A stretch of DNA of 64,000 nucleotides. It comes from Saccopteryx bilineata (lineage: Eukaryota; Chordata; Mammalia; Chiroptera; Emballonuridae). The stretch spans positions 72,903,482-72,967,481 of the forward strand of contig NC_089492.1 of the NCBI RefSeq assembly GCF_036850765.1. The letters run 5' to 3'. The translations under genes and the position numbers were made by a program. This document shows positions 32,908-43,170 of this stretch, in pieces (position 1 is the stretch's first letter; the number at the start of each line of letters is the position of its first letter). Under the pieces are notes generated by a model, which was given only the letters and a program-made list of their open reading frames with translations, ran no database searches and was not told where the DNA came from.

Positions 32908-33286
32908 TTTTTTTTTTTTTTTTTCATTTTTCTGAAGCTGGAAACAGGGAGAGACAGTCAGACAGACTCCTGCATGCGCCCGACCGGGATCCACCCGGCA
33001 AGCCCACCATGGGGTGATGCTCTGCCCATCCTGGGCGTCACCATGTTGCAACCAGAGCCACTGTAGCGCCTGGGGCAGAGGCCACAGAGCCATCCCCAGC
33101 GCCCGGGCCATCTTTGCTCCAATGGAGCCTCGGCTGCGGGAGGGGAAGAGAGAGACAGAGAGGAAAGCGCGGCGGAGGGGTGGAGAAGCAAATGGGCGCT
33201 TCTCCTATGTGCCCTGGCCGGGAATCAAACCCGGGTCCTCCGCACGCTAGGCTGACGCTCTACCGCTGAGCCAACCAGCCAGGGCC
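32908..33286 (-). mobile_element. Rhin-1-type SINE with 15-bp target duplication
   Basis: On the - strand the head GGCCCTGGCTGGTTGGCTCA starts at 33286; the full body and a T-run/A-tail end at about 32908. Perfect duplications CTCCCTAATTCTTTC flank it (32893-32907 and 33287-33301). The A and B boxes of the tRNA-like promoter are readable (TGGCTCAGCGGTAGAGC, GGTTTGATTCC). Low decay suggests a fairly recent insertion. Confidence 0.96.
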
Positions 33287-33434
33287 CTCCCTAATTCTTT
33301 CAAAGGATCTCTTTTCAATTCTCAGTCTTCTACTATTCCTGAATGAAAAGCCTAACTCTTAAATAGCAAATTCCACCTGGGCTATAATTTAGGAACTCAC
33401 AGGATTAGAGTCCCTGTCTGAGTTTCAGCTATAC

Positions 33435-33784
33435 CAGGGGTAGTCAACCTTTTTATACCTACCGCCCACTTTTGTATCTCTGTTAGTAGTAAAATTTCTA
33501 ACCACCCACCGGTTCCACAGTAATGGTGATTTATAAAGTAGGGAAGTAACTTTACTTTATAAAATTTATAAAGCAGAGTTATAGCAAGTTAAAGCATATA
33601 ATAATAATTACTTACCAAGTACTTTATGTCAGATTTTTGCTAAGTTTGGCAGAATAAATCTTTAAACACAACTTACTATAATTAAATCTATCTTATTATT
33701 TATACTTTGGTTGCTCCACTACCACCCACCATGAAAGCTGGAATGCTCACTAGTGGGCGGTAGGGACCAGGTTGACAACCACTG
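33435..33784. mobile_element. Non-autonomous hAT element (350-bp MITE)
   Basis: Ends are terminal inverted repeats: left CAGGGGTAGTCAACCTTTTT, right ...ACCAGGTTGACAACCACTG. The 8-bp target duplication AGCTATAC is perfect (33427-33434 and 33785-33792), the size made by hAT transposases. The interior is AT-rich, and near both ends there is a 'tac/cgcccac' versus 'gtgggcggtag' inverted pair extending the homology. No transposase ORF. It was mobilised in trans by an autonomous hAT. Confidence 0.93.
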
Positions 33785-33792
33785 AGCTATAC

Positions 33793-34490
33793 TATCTCTG
33801 CAGCTGAAAGGAGGAAGAGATTATTCTATAAAAATTATAGAAAGCAGTAACTGAAAATTATATCTTAAATATAAGTTAAATACAGCAGCATTTGCTGAAT
33901 GGTTTCTTTTTTTGAACTCTAAAACATACTGTATTATATTTATATTTGGTTTAATTAAGATATATTTTATGTGGTCTGACAAGTTTATCAATTCAAATAG
34001 GTTTGTTAATTTAAATTAAAATTTCAACTTGTTGAAGGGACCAGTTTTCAAATAAATGACAGCAGATTGCCAAACTTGGCCCAAAGAAAAGAGGTTTTTT
34101 GAAGCTATCCCCAAGCCAGTGAAGACTGATCACTTACCTAAAATTAGATTGGTGTGCTGGATATTTAGATAGAAACAGTCTTGAGAAAGAGCTATTTGTC
34201 AAAATGCTGATGACATAAACAATGTTGAAATAAATAGCTGATGAGGCACACTCTGTTGAAATAAACATTCATTTCACTGCAATATGCTTTATCAACCATT
34301 TATTTCAAAACTATAGATGTATATATTATAAATAATAATGTTTATAATAGTTTATTATTAACCAACCTTAAAAATATGAATTATATATTTATACATGATA
34401 AGTATTATAAATAATAAATATATGTGTATATTATGGGAGCTAGGAATTTATTATATGAAACAATTTTTAACTCTGAATCGGGCAATGTAT
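33793..34490. other. AT-rich unique sequence, no gene seen
   Basis: Includes a very AT-rich block (34310-34430, repeated 'taataata/tataaata' strings). No repeat family recognised. Confidence 0.4.
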
Positions 34491-34502
34491 TTTCACCTAG
34501 AA

Positions 34503-34715
34503 CAGTGGTTCTCAACCTTTCTAATGTCATGACCCCGCAATACAGTTCCTCATATTGCGGTGACCCCAAACCAAAAAATAATTTTGGTGGCTACTTCATA
34601 ACTGTAATTTTTCTACAGTTATGATTCGGAATGTAAATACCTGATATGCATTATGTATTTTCCGATGGCTTTTGCTACCCCGCCGGGGTCGCGACCCACA
34701 GGTTGAGAACCGCTG
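34503..34715. mobile_element. SPIN-like non-autonomous hAT element (213 bp)
   Basis: Left end CAGTGGTTCTCAACCTTTCT, right end ACCCACAGGTTGAGAACCGCTG (last 22 bases, inverted). The perfect 8-bp target duplication is ACCTAGAA (34495-34502 and 34716-34723). The interior has 'catgaccccgcaatacagtt', 'ggctacttcataactgtaat', 'attttccgatggct' and 'gtcgcgacccac', which from memory match the short non-autonomous forms of the SPIN (SPACE INVADERS) hAT family known from horizontal transfer among tetrapods. No transposase is encoded. The name should be confirmed by alignment. Confidence 0.9.
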
Positions 34716-34723
34716 ACCTAGAA

Positions 34724-34945
34724 CAAAGAAGTTATTCATAATTAAATCTAATTTGTTTACTCATCACTTGCTCTGGTGCTGCACACACTTCATCTCTGTG
34801 GCTTCAGTTCACCCTAAACTTCATATCAGTTGATCATTGGAATGTGGACAAATAACCAGCAACAGCAAAGACACTTTAGCCATGACCGTTTCAATGTCCT
34901 TACATTTTGTGGTCATTCAGATCTATTTACTCTCTTCAGGCTTGG
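34724..34945. other. Unique sequence, no gene seen
   Basis: Nothing recognised. Confidence 0.35.
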
Positions 34946-34949
34946 AAAC

Positions 34950-35140
34950 ATTAATGTCATGGTGGAATAAACTCTGAACCCAGAGATACAGATTTAAGCC
35001 CTGCATCTCTAACTTATTGACATAAAAAGAACGTTATTTAATTTTCTGGATCCCAGTTTCTTCATATGCAAAACGAAGGATCCATAGTTCTCACGTTTGT
35101 GCTAAATGTAATGCGCTATAATTCTACAGACTAGTTTCAA
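34950..35140 (+). mobile_element. Probable MIR relic
   Basis: Order resembles MIR: 'ataaactctgaacccagaga', 'cagatttaagccctgcatct', 'cttattgaca', 'gttatttaattttctggatc' and 'ccagtttcttcatatgcaaa'. Heavily decayed. Confidence 0.65.
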
Positions 35141-35369
35141 AAATGTATCCTCTCACAAACTTTTCTTAAATGGCTTTGTAGTGTTTCCTAAAGAGCCTAA
35201 GAAAGAACGAGAAAAAAATTTTTTTTTCATATATATCTAGAGTGGGATAAATATGATCTATTACTTAAAAGATATATAACATTGAGGTATTAAAATGTAT
35301 ATGATTAATCAATAATGTTAGACAGTTGAAAACTTTTCTAAGCAACACAGGATTCCTATAATTTAAAAT

Positions 35370-35832
35370 AGAATATTACTTGGCCATAAAAAAAGAATGA
35401 AATCTTACCATGTATGACAGTATGAATGGGTATTATGCTAAGTGAAATAAGTCAGATAGAGACAAAAACATATGATTCTACTTGTGGTTGGAAACTAAAC
35501 AACAAAATGAATAAACAAAACAGAAACAGGCTCAGATGCAGGGAGCAAATTGGTGGTTTCCAGATAGGAGGAGGGTTGGACAGCTAGGTGAAAGAGGTGA
35601 AGGGATTAAGAAGCAGAAATTGGTAGTTAAAAGAGTCATGGGGATGTAAAGTACAGCAAAGGGAATAGTCAGTAATATTGTAATAACCATTTATGGTGCC
35701 AGGTGGGTACATGAATTATTAGGGGAATCACTTTGTAAAATATATATTTTCTAATCATACTACTCTGTGCTCTTGAAAGTAATATTAAATAACGTTGACC
35801 ATCAATTATAACTGAAAAATAAATTTTTTTAA
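35370..35832 (+). mobile_element. Old L1 3' end (ORF2 C-terminus and 3' UTR)
   Basis: Begins with the ORF2 end 'gaatattacttggccataaa' (compare EYYSAIR in younger copies), 'gtgaaataagtcagatagag' and 'catatgattctacttgtggt', followed by a 3' UTR with 'ttggtggtttccagatagg' and 'aactgaaaaataaatttttt'. Diverged and 5'-truncated. Confidence 0.85.
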
Positions 35833-36044
35833 AGAAAATATAAATAAATTTGACTAAGATTTGCAAAATTAGACAATTTCAAGGGGGATAGTATTACATA
35901 ATTATTTACCTAGACTACATTTTGAACTTTAAAATTTAAAAATCATGCACATGTATTAATATTTGTGTTTGTATAAGAACAAGACACTTTATAAAATGTT
36001 AATCCTTGAGGGAGAGAACTTATTTAAAAATTATTTTAAAATTT

Positions 36045-36352
36045 AAATATGCATATTCTTTGATTTTTTTATTTTCACTTCTAGGATTTTATTTACTAGC
36101 TATACATGCACATGTACACAAAGTTGCATAAAACACACATGTTCTTCCTGTCACTCTCCAGAGATCAACCAAAGAGATAAAGAAGAAAGAAAACAAAGAG
36201 AGGCAAAAGAATTGGGAAAAACTAAAAACCCAGCAGTAGGAGTTTGGTTACATAAATTTAGCTACTTGTATTATACAAATATACTATTATTCCCAATCGA
36301 AAACGTAAAATCAAAATGTGTGTGCTGAAATGGGCAAATCTCCAAGGTGTAC
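36045..36352 (+). mobile_element. Ancient L1 3' fragment, part 1
   Basis: Matches old L1 ORF2 C-terminal sequence: 'atattctttgattttttta', 'cttctaggattttatttact', 'tgcacatgtacacaaagttg', 'cccagcagtaggagtttggt' and 'gggcaaatctccaaggtgta'. The continuation ('ttgttaaatgaaacaaaagg') lies about 1 kb away at 37370, so other DNA has entered this element. Confidence 0.7.
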
Positions 36353-36402
36353 CATGTTTCATTGATTTTAAGATGCACTTTTGAACATATTAGCATATCT
36401 GA

Positions 36403-36601
36403 AATCTAGACAATCTCAAAATTCTATTTTTCCATGGGTAGTTTTTTTTTTTTTTTTTTTTTTTTTGGCCAGCACAATCAAACACCAGACTCAGACCTGT
36501 GGAATGATCATCAGCTGCTAAAAAGAAGTCCCTGAGATAATAGTTTGATTTCCAGAGATTAAAAGAGTACTCCCCCAGTCTCTCAGACTGGATTGGTGAT
36601 T
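36403..36601 (+). repeat. Left arm of a ~190-bp inverted duplication
   Basis: Its reverse complement matches 37761-37945 over the whole length. I count about 6 substitutions, plus a length difference in an internal homopolymer (T run 36442-36466 here, a 9-10-base A run in the other arm). Shared blocks include AATCACCAATCCAG, GAGTACTCTTTTAATCTCTGG, ATTATCTCAGGGACTTCTTT and GATGATCATTCCACAGGTCT. I recognise no repeat family. Confidence 0.93.
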
Positions 36602-36635
36602 TTGACATGTTTTGGCATATTCAGAAAGATGGTCT

Positions 36636-36990
36636 GTTTTAGTCTGTCCCAGATGCTATAATGAAATACCACTGATTAGATGGTCTATTTAAAAATATCA
36701 ATTTATATATCACATTTCTTGAGGCTGGAAGTCTGAGAGCAAAGGGTCAGCACTGTGATACTGTGTGTCTGGTGACAACCTGCTTAATGGTTCATGGAAC
36801 CCCTCTTTGCCGAAGGGATACGAGGGCTCTCTGAGATCTCTTTTAGAAAGGCAGTAATCCCAACTATGAGACCTCTGCCATCATGACCTAACACCCCAAA
36901 GACTCCATCTTCCAATAGCATCACTTTGAGGATTAAAATTTTTACATATAGATGTTAAAGGGACACAGACATTGAGACCATAGCATAGAC
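36636..36990 (-). mobile_element. MaLR-type LTR (MLT1/MST-like)
   Basis: On the + strand the reverse complement of a MaLR LTR is readable: 'tttagtctgtcccagatgct', 'ataatgaaataccactgatt', 'gaggctggaagtctgagag', 'tgatactgtgtgtctggtga', 'accccaaagactccatcttc' and 'gacattgagaccatagca'. Old and diverged. No internal ERV sequence adjacent, so a solo LTR. Confidence 0.75.
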
Positions 36991-37364
36991 TTTTGTATTT
37001 TTTATGACTTCTTTTAATAACTTCTAAATCAAGTGCTTGATAAAGCACACATTAATATTGCAAGAGAAAATAATGACACTGTTGACTACAATTTGCAAGT
37101 GATTTCAACTGGTTGATTTCTGAATAGGAAATTTTAAGATAAACCCATCTATTTTACTTGAATTTTTCCCTTCAATGCAGATGTTACATGGTTAGTCTAT
37201 AAAAATGTGTCTAATTAAAACTAAAAGAACAAATATACTGTGTTTAAAACAAATTTTAAATGACAAAAATATATTGTGTTAGAGTTTGACTGGTAGCATT
37301 CTTTTTTGTTGTTGAAACATAAACTAATGATGTATCTTTAAAAAAATGGAATCTTAGAGTGGAT

Positions 37365-37645
37365 AAAATATGGTATTGTTAAATGAAACAAAAGGATAAT
37401 GCAAAAAAGGAAAATCATATAGTATAATTTTATTACTGTGCGGACAATTATAAGAGAATTGACTTATGTGTCCATATACATGGAAAGTGTCTGGGAAAAT
37501 ACTAAAGAAACTGCAAAATGTAGACTGGGACAAGGAGCCAGAATTGGAAGTGGAAGTGTTTTCACTGAATTTCCTTTTATACTTTGTGTTTTACCACACG
37601 CAATTTTCATAACAATAAAATCAGATTATCTTTACACTCCAATAG
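37365..37645 (+). mobile_element. Ancient L1 3' fragment, part 2
   Basis: Continues the L1 of 36045-36352: 'tattgttaaatgaaacaaaa', a GTGTCC...GGAAAGTGTCTGGGAAAAT segment, 'agtgttttcactgaatttcc' and 'cttttatactttgtgtttta', typical of old L1 3' UTRs. A 73-codon open frame here is accidental. Confidence 0.6.
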
Positions 37646-37760
37646 AAATTGTCAAATAAGACCAGTCATTACAAAAAGTACCAATGAGATTGCCTAAATG
37701 ATTATAATTATAAAAACTTAGCATTTCTTACTGTCTCAACACCTTTAGAGCTTCAAAACC

Positions 37761-37945
37761 AATCACCAATCCAGCCTGAGAGACTAGGGGAGTACTCTTT
37801 TAATCTCTGGAAACCAAACTATTATCTCAGGGACTTCTTTTTAGCAGCTGATGATCATTCCACAGGTCTGAGTCTGGTGTTTGATTGTGCTGGCAAAAAA
37901 AAAATACTACCCATGGAAAAATAGAATTTTGCAATTGTCTAGATT
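37761..37945 (-). repeat. Right arm of a ~190-bp inverted duplication
   Basis: Opposite orientation to 36403-36601, separated by 1159 bp. The sequence around the arms is not shared, so the duplication ends fairly sharply at AATCACCAAT and at ATTGTCTAGATT. Confidence 0.93.
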
Positions 37946-38310
37946 ATATTTTGGAGAAGCTAGAAAATAAGACATAAATACTTATGTCAAATTGCATAAG
38001 TTACAGTATTCCTCTCCATTGTATCTCCTCCTTATCTCAGAGTTTCCCCTCCTCACTGATGCCCCATGATCTCTTCATGGCTGCAGCATCTCACATATCA
38101 GTAGAATGGAAGTTGTGACTCACTCTTCATTCATTATTCACTCAAGAAAAAGATTGATGAGTATTTCTCAGCACTCTTTTGACAAGACTCACAATAACAA
38201 ATGCCTTATATAAAAATTATTTATACCAGGCCATGAATATATACAAAACAATTATCTATGCAAAATAAAGTTTTAAACTGAAAATGTTAATTTATGAACT
38301 ATTGAAAAAC
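37946..38310. other. Unique AT-rich sequence, no gene seen
   Basis: Nothing recognised. Confidence 0.35.
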
Positions 38311-38316
38311 AATAAC

Positions 38317-38672
38317 CCTGGCCTGTTGGCTCAGGGGAAGAGCATGTGGGAGTCCTGGGTTCGATCCCAGTCAGGAGAAGCAACCATCTGCTTCTCTACC
38401 CCTCCCCCTTCTATCTCTATCTCTTCCTCTTCTGCAGCCATGGCTTGACTGGTTCGAGAAAATTGGCCGTGGGCGCTGAGCATGGCTACATGTTCTCACC
38501 TCAGGAGCTGAAATAGTTCAGTTGCCAAGCAATGGAGTAGTGGCCCCGGATAGGTAGAGCACGCCCTAGTGGGTATGCTGGGTGGTTCCCAGTCGGGGCA
38601 CATGCGGGAGTCTGTCTCTTGGCCTCCCTGCTTCTTGCTTAATTAAAAAAAAAAAAAGAAAAAAAGAAAAAA
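38317..38672 (+). mobile_element. Diverged Rhin-1-related SINE
   Basis: Head CCCTGGCCTGTTGGCTCAG, box-B-like GGGTTCGATCCCAG, body with 'agaagcaaccatctgcttct', 'gcatggctacatgt', 'ctagtgggtatgctgggtgg' and 'ggcacatgcgggagtctgt', and an A-rich tail to 38672. Small deletions in the head and body mark an older copy than those at 40597 and 48526. Confidence 0.88.
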
Positions 38673-38783
38673 ACCAATGATTTTGATAGGCCATATTTGC
38701 AAACAGGATTACATACCAAAATGTGCTGTATATTGTTCCTTAACCACTAAAAAATATTTGACTAAGTATATTATTTTATAATA

Positions 38784-38909
38784 CAGGGCACACCAAAAGT
38801 AGTATGACAGTTGTTCATATGGAAAATAGGACAATAATTAATAAATATTAATACAAGAATAAACTGTTTAATTCACTCACAACTGTAAACCTACTTTTGC
38901 CACACCCTG
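38784..38909. mobile_element. Tc1/mariner-type MITE (126 bp)
   Basis: Flanked by TA (38782-38783 and 38910-38911). Terminal inverted repeats of about 30 bp: left CAGGGCACACCAAAAGTAGT, and the right end inverted reads CAGGGTGTGGCAAAAGTAGG, both continuing to ...ACAGTTG. AT-rich centre, no ORF. TA duplication and TIR form are typical of the Tc1/mariner superfamily. Confidence 0.9.
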
Positions 38910-38911
38910 TA

Positions 38912-40580
38912 TATCAATTTATTAATGTGGAATATGTTTTTAGTATAAAATGATTTTATGAGACTATTATATACACACAATAGCATTTTTTTTTTTTTTA
39001 CTTTTTCTTGATCAGTTAGCCATAAAAGTTGTGTTCCGAGTTTGTCTTAAGTATGTAAGGACATCAACTTACAAAATTATGTATTATAGTATTTAATATG
39101 GTCAAGGGTCTGACTGAGTGAAATAAAAGCACCATTTTTCTGGAGAAATAAGATGTGGTAATACCATCATTAGGTAAATGACTATATGACCATGCAACAC
39201 TTAACCACCCCACACTAAATATAACAGTTTTTTTTTAAAGACTTTTAATAGTTACTTTTAAGCTGTGTTACATTGAGTTTAAAATGAAGCTGACACAATT
39301 GGTTTTTAGAGACTTTAAATAGAAAATTCAAATTATTAATTATTGATTGAGTACCTCCTAAGTGAAAAAAACTGCATGTAGCATAGTGGAAGAAATAAAG
39401 GAGAAGCTTAAAAGTTAAAGACAAATTTAGAAACACATTCCTGAGCACCACCTGTTATTTCTGAGGTTTTAGTTATAGAAATGCACAGTAAGTCATTACA
39501 ATATTTGTTTTCTTTTACTGTAATTGAAAATCCAGAAAAGTGTGATTGAAGTTATCAGAAAATGATTTAATTGTGAAATTAAATTTGTTTTGCTCTGTAT
39601 TACTAACTAGTTCATACAATTGTACAAATCACAGCATTGATTTATATAATGCTCAAATATTTTTAACACAACAATATTAATTATGCTATCTGATCAAATC
39701 AGAATAAATAACTTTGCTGATTTAGGGACAGCTCAAGAGAAAAACAAAATTCATGTCGGATGTGATGAATCCAAAATAAGAAAATGACATAATTGGAGCC
39801 CTGAACAATTTATTATTGAATTAAAATAATCAGCAAAGATAATGCCCTTCCTATAGCAAGTAGGGCAATTTCTGAGAATCTCAACATCTGGTTATCAGTG
39901 TTTTCAAGGAGCTGTCCATCTGCCTGAGGACTGTAATGCAATTTGGCACATTAGCACTCTATATAATTTGGGAGTAATTTTCATGAGGAAATGTGACTTA
40001 CAAAACCTGTATAATGCCAGTAAGTTTGAATTAGTTGATTTGGAAAAATACATTTTGAATGGTAATTGGTATGAAAAGGTTCTGATTGAATGTGTTCTCT
40101 AGGTAGAATCTGTTATGTCTTCCTGAAAGATTTGAAGCTGGCCTCATCCTTGAAGTGAGTAGCATCCACAAACGTTATAAGTCAGACTCCATTTGTCAAA
40201 AAAAATGAACTTTTTAGATGCTAAATGAATAGTTTTGTGATTAATGCCATTGAGTGTATTGAGCAACATATTTCAGCTTTTGATTTATTTTAAATTAAAA
40301 TAAAAACAGTTATAAAGAAAATATTAAAACAAATCATGTATCTATGATAGAATTTAAAATGCCCCTTATATGACGACAAGTTAAGTAGAAAGCATATTAT
40401 ATCTAAGGATAGTTTATCATTAAAGATAAGTGCTAAATAAAATAATTCCAAGTGTTTAATCAATCAGATTTTTAAAATTTATATATTGTCGTTATTAAAT
40501 TGTTATAAAATAGCCAAATGTTTTGTTTTCTAAGTATAATGCCATTATATTTTCTCAAAATAATACTTAGACTCATATGA
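38912..40580. other. Unique AT-rich sequence without young repeats
   Basis: No transposon, ORF with content or RNA gene recognised. The part 39480-40130 has many homeodomain-core strings (TAATTG, ATTAAT, TTAATTATG) and reads like conserved non-coding sequence in style; this is inference. Confidence 0.4.
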
Positions 40581-40596
40581 TAAAAATCTTCAGCTG

Positions 40597-40980
40597 GCCC
40601 TGGCCGGTTGGCTCAGTGGTAGAGCGTCGGCCTGGCGTGCAGAAGTCCTGGGTTCGATTCCCGGCCTGGCACACAGGAGAAGCGCCTATCTGCTTCTCCA
40701 CCCCTCCCCCTCTCCTTCCTCTCTGTCTCTCTCCCCCCTCCCGCAGCGAGGCTCCATTGGAGCAAAGATGGCCCCAGCGCTGGGGATGGCTCCTTGGCCT
40801 CTGCCTCAGTGCTAGAGTGGCTCTGGTCGCGACAGAGCAACGCCCCGGAGGGGCGGAGCATCACCCCCTGGTGGGCAGAGTGTTGCCCCCTGGTGGGCAT
40901 GCCAGGTGGATCCCGGTCGGGCGCATGCGGGAGTCTGTCTGTCTCTCCCCGTTTCCAGCTTCAGAAAAAAAAAAAAAAAA
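40597..40980 (+). mobile_element. Rhin-1-type SINE, well preserved
   Basis: Starts with CCCTGGCCGGTTGGCTCAGT at about 40598, with the box A-like part GGCTCAGTGGTAGAGCGTCG and box B-like GGTTCGATTCC. The body contains 'cgaggctccattggagcaaa', 'ggatggctccttggcctctg' and 'gggcgcatgcgggagtctgt', then an A16 tail. Flanks AAAAATCTTCAGCTGG and AAAAATCTTTGGCTGG are an imperfect target duplication. The tandem 'ccccctggtgggca' string is duplicated near 40863 and 40885, a small internal variant. Confidence 0.95.
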
Positions 40981-40991
40981 TCTTTGGCTGG

Positions 40992-42655
40992 CCAAAAATA
41001 ATAGTTAAAATAAATCTTTATAATTCATTATCCTAGTGATAGCTTAAATATGTGTCATGTGATTGATCTGCTGATGGGTTAACTTTACATTTAGTGCTCC
41101 TTTAAAAGGGCGACTTAAGGCTGATAAATCCTCATCTTCCTCTATGTGGCTGTTAATGCAGTACCCACTACATTTGTTTGGGAGAAAGGAGGACATTTCA
41201 GTAAATGTTTAATAAATAATATTCATTTGCATAGTAGTGTCTATGATTTGTCATATGAAATGGTAAATGTTGAGAAGAGATCATTTGCTATCAATAAAAG
41301 TTTCCTTAGTCATGGTTGAATTCTACTCGTCTGAGGTGCTCTTCATAGTACCCCAAGATAAGCATACTTATGCGAAACAACTCTGAGGAATTTGATTCAA
41401 ACACTTTCACCAGTCTAGTCTTTTAAGGTGTTGGTGTTGTCTCTAATTGAAGCCCTGAACTTCCTGCACTTCAATATGCTAAGGATATACAATTTCTGCT
41501 GATTTAGGTATCTTATGTCAGGGCAGTAAGTATGCAATTAGCTTTAGTTTAAGTGATAACAGCATGCTATAAATAAGATTCTTAATTGTGTTTGCAAGAT
41601 TAAAATTCAGCCCCATTGTTTGTTCCCTTTCTTTCTTTGGTGGCTTTGTGGTATATTCACACTGCTACCTCTAAATGAATGTCAACTTGTTTTACCTCGA
41701 CTGCCGCTGGTCGATACTTCATTAGGCGGAATTGTCTTGTGCCCATGCAACCTTGAAGCTGTGGCTTAATTACCACCCGTATTATGCAGTGACTCAGAGA
41801 GCTGTTCTCAGCTGTGTCAGTTTTGAAAAGAATTTTTTTTAAGCCGTGGTGTTACCTATAGCTTAGAAAAAATAAAAATGACCTCTTGGTTTAAAAATAG
41901 TAATACTTGATGAATTAAGCATTACTGATTTTTTAAAAAGAATTCATTGAAATACACAAATAGACTAAGTTTAATTTTGAAATGCTTAGTATTTTTCAAA
42001 ACTCTCTGAAAGGAAGTACAGGTTTCATGATCAAGCCATTGTGCAGTTAAGATAATTTAAAACTAATGGCCAAATTGCATTCATATGAAAGAGAGGAGAG
42101 GGGAGAGTGCAGCAAAATGGCAATCATGACAAATGACATCTCTCGTCCAAGAGTCATTTTTCCTCACTAGACTGATTTGTCATCCTCACTTTTGACATTT
42201 TTCATCCTGCTATGAAATCACACTGACAGAATCAGATATTTCTAGACTTAGCAGCAGACACAGAATGTGGTTTCGAGCCACCATTTATTTTTTTGGTTGG
42301 CTGTTCCGGGTTTTGTTTTCAAACAGCTAAAATCTGGATGGACAAAACTTTATCCTAGCCAAATGTTGTCCTTTAAACAACTCTATGGAAGAAAACAATC
42401 TTAAAATGAAATGTGAAATGATATGTAATTGTTGCTTAATTGACACTAAATCTTTCTACTGGTCACATTGGAATTGTACCAGAATACCAAAAGTTTTGTT
42501 TGGCCTGGTGTTTAACGAATTATTTTATGGGTTCAGCAGTTTATGCCAGAGTCCAGGAATTAGAACATTTCATGGAAAAATAATCAAAACAAGGAGATTG
42601 TTTATCCCCTCACAGAACTGCTACATTTAGATGGGAAATTGGCCTTAGTCTTTGT
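40992..42655. other. Unique sequence without young repeats
   Basis: No repeat family or coding signal. The segment 41640-41850 has balanced composition, several CpGs and motif strings such as CTTAATTACC and TGACTCA; it may be regulatory (see findings). Confidence 0.4.
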
Positions 42656-42661
42656 TTTATT

Positions 42662-42930
42662 TCCTAGGGCTGTCATAACTAAGTACTACAGATATACAGC
42701 TTAAAATAATGGGAATTTGTTTTCTCACAGTTCTGGAGGCTATATAACTGCAATCAATATGTTGACAGGGCTACTGTCTCTCTTGTAAGGACATCTTTCC
42801 TTGCTTCCTCCTGGCTTCTGGGAGGTTGCCAACAATCTCTGTCATGCCTTGGCTTGCAGCTGTAAAATTCCACTCATTCCAAGTCATACAGAAAAATTTT
42901 AGGTTCAGGACAGCCTCTTGAGCTTGAGTT
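42662..42930 (-). mobile_element. LTR-like (MaLR/MER-type) fragment
   Basis: Contains 'tttcctagggctgtcataac', 'cagcttaaaataatgggaat', 'ttctcacagttctggaggct' and 'gttgccaacaatctctgtc', the usual reverse-complement reading of an old mammalian LTR 3' end. Family is not certain. Confidence 0.6.
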
Positions 42931-42969
42931 GAAGACTAAAATGAGATCCCTTTTTTTCTCCCTCTCTTG

Positions 42970-43170
42970 CCCCTTTTTCCTTCCTTCCTTCCTTCCTTCC
43001 TTCCTTCCTTCCTTCCTTCCTTCCTTCCTTCCTTCCTTCCTTCCTTCCTTCCTTTCTCCCTCCCTCCTTCCTTTCCTTCTTCTCTCCTTCCCTCCCTCCC
43101 TCCCTCCCTCTTTCCTTTCCTCCCTGTCTCTTTACCTCCCTCTTTCCCTCCCTTCCTTCCTCCTTCCCTT
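42970..43170. repeat. (CCTT)n/(CCCT)n pyrimidine microsatellite
   Basis: A pure pyrimidine run from 42970 to 43125 with a (CTTC)n core of about 20 units, then imperfect CT-rich sequence to 43170. Open frames through it are low-complexity. Confidence 0.93.

Noticed and set aside
37861..37905. GATGATCATT...GTCTGAGT as C/D-box snoRNA-like motifs in the inverted-duplication arm
   Set aside because: No flanking terminal stem and box order is not convincing; the string also sits in the duplicated arm without other RNA features.
40597..40680. tRNA-like sequence with A and B boxes
   Set aside because: It is the head of a SINE with attached body and A-tail, not a tRNA gene; no cloverleaf acceptor pairing or isolated gene context.
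40577..41036. Open frames of 80-143 codons on both strands
   Set aside because: They lie inside a Rhin-1 SINE, whose G/C-rich body leaves several frames open. The same frames recur in the other SINE copies (14306-14692, 33014-33250, 48505-48963).
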